A program made the position numbers and the translations under genes. 64,000 bases of DNA from Plenodomus lindquistii (Eukaryota > Ascomycota > Dothideomycetes > Pleosporales > Leptosphaeriaceae), in the NCBI GenBank assembly GCA_025504975.1, contig JANUWI010000001.1, positions 4,092,001-4,156,000 of the forward strand, read 5' to 3'. Positions 57,095 to 64,000 of the stretch are shown piece by piece; position 1 is the stretch's first letter, and each line of letters opens with the position of its first letter. The notes beneath the pieces are model-generated. The model was given only the letters and a program-made list of their open reading frames with translations, searched no databases and was not told the origin of the DNA.

Positions 57095-59015
57095 TCACGT
57101 TCCGCTCGCTGCTCTCACGCCTTCGTCTGGGAAGCGAATTGTCCTTTGCATTACCAAAGTAGGCTGCGTAACAACACTTGATGGCACTGCTGCATGGTCC
57201 TGGTCGCCCCTTGCTACAGACGGCACTGTAGAAATTGGCCTCGATGGCGCCCTCGATTGACTGTTTGAACTTGTACCCGAGCTGATGATAGATCTGCCAA
57301 TGCGAACGACGCGTTGAGGCAGGGTATCACCTCCGCTGCGTGACCAACCCGGTCGCCGACGAAGTCTTAGTTCGATATCGGTTGTTGCGTCTTCGGCGTT
57401 GTCCTGGATGTAGAAAGGCGCGGGATCTTTATCGCGCTGGGATGAGAGAGCCCGAGAGAGGGTACGAGGAATGATAAAACCAAGCTTGGCCATGGGAATA
57501 CTAAGACCATGTATTACCTGTTGCGGAGTTGAGTGTTGGTCCTATAGGAGGGACATGAGGTACTTACGATTGAGCAGATGGTCAAGAACCAGATGACCAC
57601 ATTCATGACTTCCATGAGATACTTTGCATCCTCTCTGACCTCCCCATCTACAGTGATCTTGCGCAAAAACTCCAAGCTCACATAGAGGTAGAAGATGGCG
57701 CTCACGCCAATAGGTCCGAAGAACCCAACGTAGAACGCCTGGCGCTTCTGCTCAATTTGAGGGACCCAAGTTCTCAGTGCATAGACGATAGGTGGTCGAC
57801 GGAGGAGAAGCACGAGAATACCGAGGAAGATGAGACGGTAGATTGGGATGACGCTGTTGTGGTAGAATTCGGACCAAGGGCAGACGGCGCCAAACCAGAT
57901 GAAAATCGCAACGTTGAGAAGCATATCGATTGTGGGCTGGAAGGAATCGTCCATCGTTTCCACACGGAACCAGTCGCTGTGCAGAAGTCAGTCTACAACT
58001 TGGACAATAAATTCCGAAAGCTTTGCATACTCCCAAGTGAATGTGTTCCCAGCAATGAAGCAGGCCAACACATCGTCGCTACCGACCATACCGACTGTGC
58101 CAACGATGAAGAGCTGTGAGCTGTTAGTAGCATTCTGTTTCATCTGGTGAGCGCTTGATGAGAAGTACTTACAGCTAGCGTAATGGCGAAGACCAAGAAG
58201 CTCTCACGATCAACGTACTTCCTTTCCTCCGCCCAGTGGAGAAGCTCTTTCGCGATCCATCCCACCGTCGCCCCATAGACAACACTCAAGATGATCGTGT
58301 ACCCCCATGTTTCTCCGAACCACAATCCCACCGCCGTTCTTGCACTACCATCCTGGCCTGTCCCACCATACCCGATGTGCTGTATCAGATACAACGGTAA
58401 GAACAGAAACGGGTAGCCCAACCCATCATTCGCCCCCGACTCCGCAACAATAATCTTCTGTAATTCTTTCGGGATGTTCTTGTCTGCAAACTTGCCCTTG
58501 ACAATGGAGTTCGACAGCACAGGGTCCGTAGGCGTGACACATGCACCCACAGCCAGAGCATGCAAGAAACTGATATGCGGCACGAACGCAAACACTAAAA
58601 GACTTGTCACAAGCCACATGACCGTCATACCAGGTCCAAGAAGAAGAGCGAGACTCTTCCATTCTGTTTTAAGGTACTTGGATGGGAGTTGCACACCTGC
58701 GAGAACAAGTTGCACACCGAGGACCAGGCGGGTGAAGTAGAGCGTAATTGTCTCGACGACCTCGGGATTGTGGAGGGCATATTCTTCCGGTTTGAGAAGG
58801 TTGGTGGCGTGGGGTCCGAAGATGACACCAGCGAGGAGGGAGATGACTTGATGATGTTCAGAGTGTGCATAGTTTTCGAACGATATAAGTGACCTACGAG
58901 CTTCTGAGAGGTAGAACTTTTCTTTCAGCAGATACGACACTAGACCAAAGACTGTAATAAAGCCTCCCAGAGTTGCGCAGACAATGTTGAAGTTGGTTAT
59001 TGCCAAGGTAGGCAT
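57095..59015 (-). CDS. Plasma-membrane-type Na+(K+)/H+ antiporter (CPA1; Nha1/Cnh1-like), 568 aa
   Basis: Exchanges Na+ or K+ for H+ to control alkali cations and pH. Exons: 59015-58898, 58846-58173, 58113-58031, 57976-57568, 57517-57095; introns of 51, 59, 54 and 50 nt. The first intron is a multiple of three without a stop, but its removal gives SEALISLLAGVIFGPHA, the conserved second helix. About twelve hydrophobic segments carry TPTDPVLSNSI and SGANDGLGYPFLFLP, the fungal antiporter signature whose adjacent Asn-Asp bind the cation. DDVLACFIAGNTFTWDDWFR and FNVAIFIWFGA-type segments follow. The ATG at 59015 (MPTLAIT) fits the family start. The cytosolic tail is only about 150 residues, much shorter than the long tail of yeast Nha1. 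The gene is functionally complementary to the H+-ATPase, which supplies the proton gradient. Confidence 0.92.
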
Positions 59016-59486
59016 GCCCGTTGAAGCTAAGAGCTTAATTGGTGATAGGCAAAGCTTGAACCTCTGACAGATCGCAAATCGAGCAAACGACAAGATCAGG
59101 TCGAACTATTCGCAGAAGCGTCCGGACCAGCAATTTTTTATTGTCGTGTGTTGGGATACGTCCGATATAAGCAGCAGATTGAAGATGGGTTGCCCAGGGA
59201 CGAAGTGAAGTTCAAGAGGAACGCGGTGAGCAACGACATGGGGTGATGGGCAAGCGAACCCGAGTAGCGTCTTGGCCAATGGTGTATTCCATATTCTCGT
59301 ATTACCGCCGGCAATACCAGCATGGCCGTCACAGAGTACCGGACATGATTGAACAATTGCGCTGATATTCTCATGCACTCTACGTCCCGAAACCCGCAAG
59401 CATAATCAATAGCCTTCTCCCAGTCCTATGTACAAACACGCTGCATAAATGTCATAGCGACTCTACAGCAATCAAAGGTTACAATT
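59016..59486. other. Intergenic between the antiporter and NUO78 genes
   Basis: Promoter side of the antiporter gene and 3' flank of NUO78. No gene seen. Confidence 0.45.
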
Positions 59487-61949
59487 TCATACATTCGCCG
59501 CAATCGCCTTCTGAGGACCATACCCAACTTGGGGGTCTGGGTATCCCGGAGCCATGAAGTTGGTCTTGGGGTTCTTCTGTGCCTTTGCTGCTGAGCAACG
59601 TGCCATGGTTGGCGAACTGTTTCATGGTAAGCATATTTGCTTCACATCTGGGAAGTTTATACAACTTACTTTCTCGAAATCACGTCTGTGAAGTAGAAGT
59701 CCTCGATGGGCTTCTTAAGCGGTGTACCAGACGCTTGTGCGCCCTGGTTCTGGTCAACAAGCTGTACCTTGCTCAGGCTTGCTACTGAAGTATCCTCAAT
59801 GAGGTCATATCTCCGTAGAGCGGGTGAGATCTGGACCATACGGTCGCGCAGTTGCTCAACATCGTCGTATGGGAGCTCGGCGCCAAAGTACTCAGATGCT
59901 GCTCGGATGATCTTCCAGTCTTCTCTTGAGGCGCCCGGGAGGCCAACAGCCGCACGAGTCATTTGTACGCGACCTTCGGTGTTGACATATGTGACAGACT
60001 TTTCAGTATACGCAGCACCTGGAAGGACGACATCTGCAAGCTGTGCGCCTCGATCACCGTGGTGACCCTGGTAGACGACGAAAGCGTCCTTGGGGATCTC
60101 TGCCTCGTTGATCTCGTCAGCTGCAAGCAGCCAGACGAACTTGGGCTTCGTCTGTGCTACCTCGGGGGAGGGGACAGTGAAGCCAACTTCGTAAGCACCA
60201 GTACGGGAGGCTGCTCGCTGGAGAATGTTGAAGCCGTTCCATTCCTCAGTGAGGAAGTTGGCCTTGTTCTTCTCGACGAAAGCACCTATCTGCTCATAGA
60301 ACGACTTGGCATCAGCATGCTCAGTGACGGCGCTGCCAACGATGATCATCGGCTTCTTCGCCGCGGCCAGCTTCTTTCCGAACTCTCCAGAGAGAGCGCT
60401 CTTGAGGTCAGTGGCGCTACCTCCAAGCTTTGCATATTCGAACGTGCTCTCAAAGTCTTCGCCAACAAGACCAATTTCAAGGTCCGATCGCAGCCATTGC
60501 TTTCGGATGCGTGCGTTGAGGACTGCGGCCTCGTGACGGGGGTTGGTACCGACGAGAAGGATCGCATCAGCGTCCTCTACACCATAGATTTTGGAGTTGA
60601 AGGCATAGTTCGATCGAACGTCGATTCCGTGTGCGATAGGCTCACTGCCACCGGGCTGATCAAGACCAAGGTTATCTGAACCGAGCTTGTTGGCCAAATC
60701 CTTCATAGCGACCAGAGCCTCGGTCTCCACGAGGTGGCCAGCGACGACCTTGAACTCGTTGCCCTTGGGTGCGAGCTTCTTGTAGGCGTTGCCGATCTCT
60801 ACGAGAGCCTGTTCCCAACTCGCTGGCTGGAACTGGTCATTTACGCGGATGAGGGGGTTGACAAGGCGCTGTGTGCTGAGAGCGTCGCATGCGAAGCGGG
60901 TCTTGTCGTTGATCCATTCCTCATTGATATCGTCATTGAGTCGGGGGATGACCCTCATGACCTGAATGCCTCGGGAGTCCACACGGATGTTTGAGCCCAG
61001 GGCATCGAGTACATCAATAGTCTCGGTCTTGTACAGCTCCCAGGGACGGGCCTTGAAAGCGTAGGGCTTTGAGACGAGAGCACCAACAGGGCAGAGATCG
61101 ATGACGTTTCCAGACAGTTCGGTATCGAGGGCGGTTTCAAGGTAGGTACCGATTTCCAAGTCGTTGCCACGGCCGAACGAGCCCATTTCGGGGGCACCAG
61201 CGATATCGTTGGAAAAGCGGACGCAGCGAGTGCAGTGAATGCACCTGTTCATCGATGTCTGTAGCGCGTGAGTACAGGCGGATTGTTGCCACCATAGTGT
61301 GTGCCTACCTTGATCAAAGGCCCAATGTTCTTGTCCTCTACGGCACGCTTGCCGCCAATCTCGTGGAAGCGACCGCGGTCAGCTCCATAGCGCATCGACT
61401 GGTCCTGGAGATCACACTCGCCTCCCTGGTCGCAAATGGGGCAGTCGAGGGGGTGGTTGGCAAGGAGAAACTCCATGACGCCCTCACGCGCCTTGTGGAC
61501 GAGCGGCGAGTCGGTCTTGACAACCATGCCCGGCTGGACTGGCCAGGCGCACGACGCCACGGGCTTGGGTGCCCTCTCGACCTCGACCAAGCACATACGA
61601 CAACTCCCGGCAATCATCAACTTTTCGTGGTAGCAGTATCGCGGGACGGTAACTCCGGCCTTTTCACAGGCCTGGATGAGGGCAGCGCCGGCTGTACGGG
61701 GGGTTAGAGGCTGTGTCTAACATTGCGGTGTGGTAAGATGCGCCGTCGTACCTTCAATCGACACCTTTTTGCCATCTGCACGTCTTGTCAGCACCCGTCG
61801 CCGCCCACGATACACAGTCTGTGGCACAAACCTATGGTGAGTTCGACCTCTGCAGGCCGGGTGGCCGAGGCAGTAAAGGCCCGGCTGCCATTGAGGGCTG
61901 CACGGTAGGCAGGCCTCTTCAGCGACCGGATCAATTGTTGCCGCAGCAT
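59487..61949 (-). CDS. NUO78: NADH:ubiquinone oxidoreductase 75-78 kDa subunit (NUO78 / NDUFS1), 747 aa
   Basis: The largest peripheral-arm subunit of mitochondrial complex I; it carries iron-sulfur clusters that pass electrons from NADH. Exons: 61949-61832, 61775-61752 (only 24 nt), 61691-61309, 61258-59670, 59616-59487; introns of 56, 60, 50 and 53 nt. Residues 1-35 are an Arg/Ala-rich mitochondrial presequence (MLRQQLIRSLKRP). A ferredoxin-like domain (VPRYCYHEKL; GSCRMCLVEVE; CAWPV) comes next. CPICDQGGECDLQD and CIHCTRCVRFSND follow as cluster ligands, then the molybdopterin-reductase-like domain. The last exon gives ISRNSPTMARCSAAKA, the conserved C-terminal motif; reading on without splicing gives an unrelated tail. 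The microexon encodes most of DGKKVSIE, and joining it restores the ferredoxin strand. Confidence 0.96.
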
Positions 61950-62899
61950 GGTGAGGCGCGGGACAGTGGGCGATGGGCGTGGTTGCGGCGGAGCTCTGCC
62001 TTTGGTTGCTTGACGTCCTCGATGGGTGTCCTTGGCGCCGGCGCTGTCTAATAATCCGCTCCTTGATTGGTCAGTTGGTCTGAGCGCAGAGCCCTGCCCC
62101 CCAAAATTCTCGCCGCCCGCCCATCCGTCTCTTCTTCTTCACTCATCCCGGGCACAATTTATTGTAGGAAAGGCTGGCACTCTACCAGACTCTCCTCTAT
62201 TACGTGCCCCAGAGCACGACTCACCGTGCGAGGTAGCTGGAGCAGATGAGGGTCACTGATGATATCTCGTTCCTTACCAACGTCGCTACATTCTTAGTTT
62301 TCGTGGCCTGCAGTTTGGAGCTTGAAGCTGTGGGGGCTTTTGTCTACCTAGGTACTGTCGCCTGTTGCAGCTACAGTATCATGTGACCCATGTGAAGCTG
62401 TGCATTCACATTGTTGGTTTGGCACACACACATTCCAATCAAGCACTGCCCGTACGAGGAACATGTCACCTTTGACACTGCGTGCTTGTACCACACTTGT
62501 AGTCGAGGCTATGACAGCTGCCCGCTTCAAATCCAACAAGCTACATGCGTGGGCAGCCTGTTTAGTCACCGGGGTGCGCGGCCAGTGTGTGCGGGGAAGC
62601 TTCTTCACACTTCGCAACAATCTCTCTCACAATCGTTTGCACTAACATTGGTGTGTAACTGGTTCGATTGCTTTTGTTTCTACCACATTCGGTCTACAAA
62701 CCTCGCCTCCAGCTCCGAGCGGGATATCGCTTGCTTGCAGTGTGAGATCCCTCAAGTCTATCGTCTAATGCTAGACACCAAGAAAGAATGAAAGAATGAA
62801 AGAGCGAAGTCCCGTGGGACGACTCCAAAACGCCGTTCACTGAGAACGTAAACATGTCTGCTCTAGATCATAAAGTACCCCTCATCATATGCCCATCGC
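61950..62899. other. Intergenic between NUO78 and the desaturase gene
   Basis: Upstream region of NUO78 and 3' flank of the desaturase gene. Short frames only. Confidence 0.5.
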
Positions 62900-64000
62900 T
62901 TATTCGTTGTCGCTGTCAGCACCGAGTTGCATCTTGGCGGCCTTGCCTGGCGCAGACTTGGTGGTGGTAACGGGGTCGATCTTCGCAGGAGGAACACCAA
63001 GACCGTTGGAGTTGCGGAAAAACAGGACACCCTTGCCTTCGCCCTCAGCACCGACGCTGGGCTCGACCCACTGGCACCATCGTGCAGCCTTCCAGATGGA
63101 CTTCAAGAAACCGATGGGACCGTCCTTGACATCAGAGCGGTAGTGCTTGCCCATGACACCCTTGATGGCCTCGGTAGCCTCATCGGCGTGGTAGAAGGGG
63201 ATGGTGGAGATGTAGTGGTGGAGAACGTGGGTCTCGACAATGCCGTGGAGGAGAGTGCGTCCGATGAAACCAAACTCGCGATCGATGGTAGCAGCGGCGC
63301 CGCGAGTGTAGGTCCAGGTGGCGGCATCGTAGTGAGGAAGGGAGGGGTCGGTGTGCTGCAAGAAGGTGATGGCAACGAGCCAGTGGTTGACCCAGAGGTA
63401 CGGGATGATATACCAGACAAGGAGGTTGTTGAAGCCGTAGTTCTTGTATACCCAGGTAAGACCAGCAATGATAATAGCAAGACCAAGGTCGCTGAGCAGG
63501 ATCAGGTGTTCGTCCTTCTTCTCGAAGAGAGGGCTGGATGGGTTGAAGTGGTTCACACCACCGAACATTCCGTTCTTCTTGCCCTTGCCCTTGCCCTCGG
63601 GCTGGCGGTCGTGGTTGTTGTGTCCGGTAACGTTGGCCATGAGGTACATGGGCCATCCGCCGATCTGCTGGCCGAAAGTGTGGATAAAGGTAGCGATGGG
63701 AGTCTCCTCGGTCAGCTCGTGGAGCTCGTGGATGGCACGGCTGACGCGAGTGGCGTAGACCTCCCTCGTCTTAGGAATGAAGACCATGTCACGCTCCATG
63801 TGGCCAGTGGCCTTGTGGTGCTTGCCGTGGGAGATCTTCCAAGAGAAGTATGGGACGAGGAGGATGGAGTGACAGACCCAACCAACGGTGTCGTTGAGAG
63901 TCTTGGATGGGGAGAAAGCCTGGTGGCCGCACTCGTGGGCAAGAATCCACAGACCAGTACCGAAAAAGCCCTGGAGAACAGTGTACAGAGTCCACAGGAC
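62900..64000 (-). CDS. FAD2: Oleate delta-12 fatty acid desaturase, C-terminal 366 residues (gene runs off the window)
   Basis: This ER membrane di-iron enzyme converts oleoyl to linoleoyl lipids. The frame is open to the window edge, so the N-terminus and start lie beyond 64000. All three histidine boxes are present: HECGH at about residue 23 of this fragment, SHGKHH at about 60, and HVLHH near 210. Hydrophobic segments lie between them (VLWTLYTVLQGFFGTGLWIL; ILLVPYFSW). The segment FLQHTDPSLPHYD and the end block WVEPSVGAEGEGKGVLFFRN fit fungal delta-12 enzymes; an omega-3 desaturase is the less likely alternative. A Lys/Gly-rich loop (GKGKGKKNG) precedes GGVNHFNPSSPLF. No intron is seen in this part. 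Confidence 0.92.
   Translation of the reverse strand, partial: VLWTLYTVLQGFFGTGLWILAHECGHQAFSPSKTLNDTVGWVCHSILLVPYFSWKISHGKHHKATGHMERDMVFIPKTREVYATRVSRAIHELHELTEETPIATFIHTFGQQIGGWPMYLMANVTGHNNHDRQPEGKGKGKKNGMFGGVNHFNPSSPLFEKKDEHLILLSDLGLAIIIAGLTWVYKNYGFNNLLVWYIIPYLWVNHWLVAITFLQHTDPSLPHYDAATWTYTRGAAATIDREFGFIGRTLLHGIVETHVLHHYISTIPFYHADEATEAIKGVMGKHYRSDVKDGPIGFLKSIWKAARWCQWVEPSVGAEGEGKGVLFFRNSNGLGVPPAKIDPVTTTKSAPGKAAKMQLGADSDNE

Noticed and set aside
1..64000. tRNA, rRNA, transposase, reverse transcriptase or CRISPR features
   Set aside because: Scanned by eye for A/B-box pairs, rRNA blocks, catalytic motifs and regular short repeats with unique spacers; none was convincing. A tRNAscan and repeat-library search would be decisive.

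Overview
The window looks like nuclear DNA of a filamentous ascomycete, most likely a dothideomycete of the Pleosporales type. Its genes carry short spliceosomal introns (about 41-60 nt, a few longer) with GTRNGY donors, CTRAC-like branch sites and YAG acceptors. The core gene set is eukaryotic: GPI anchor synthesis, a PUF RNA-binding protein, an ING/PHD protein, a plasma-membrane H+-ATPase, ER membrane complex subunit 7, a Na+/H+ antiporter, the complex I 75-78 kDa subunit and an oleate desaturase. The species cannot be fixed from sequence reading alone. I saw no CRISPR array, plasmid feature, transposase or recognisable tRNA/rRNA gene.

Layout. 1-1390: array of about 290-bp diverged repeats, each starting with a TATA-like box. 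2.0-10.2 kb: three minus-strand genes (an unrecognised protein, GPI13/PIG-O and a single-pass membrane protein), with a degenerate minisatellite between the first two. 10.2-17.9 kb: gene-poor, holding two secreted-protein genes. One is a 120-residue, eight-cysteine protein spread over four small exons (12539 down to 11910); the other is a 209-residue preproprotein with a dibasic Kex2-like site (14751-15455). 17.9-21.6 kb: a Puf3-type PUF gene with a TATA box and a long leader. 22.4-25.6 kb: a second, gene-free region of repeated TATA/CT-rich promoter-like units. 25.9-31.5 kb: a divergent pair, a DEDDh exonuclease-domain protein with an RGG tail and an ING protein. 32-37.7 kb: three tandem members of an F-box-like/ankyrin family, the first a pseudogene. 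38.5-40.4 kb: a C2H2-type zinc-finger protein. 43.0-46.4 kb: H+-ATPase. 48.2-49.6 kb: a broken F-box gene of another family. 52.2-54.9 kb: two more F-box-like/ankyrin members on the minus strand, the upstream one a pseudogene. 55.9-64.0 kb: EMC7, a Na+/H+ antiporter, NUO78 and a partial delta-12 desaturase.

Reading the window as a whole: conserved housekeeping blocks alternate with accessory stretches. The accessory parts carry the best leads: (i) five copies of an F-box-like/ankyrin gene, all with a first exon of exactly 115 nt and the same phase-1 intron; (ii) two arrays of TATA-headed repeats with no obvious protein product; (iii) the secreted cysteine-rich gene, visible only when three introns are removed. 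Splice sites and proteins were deduced by eye from sequence, and family assignments rest on recognised motifs, not on searches.
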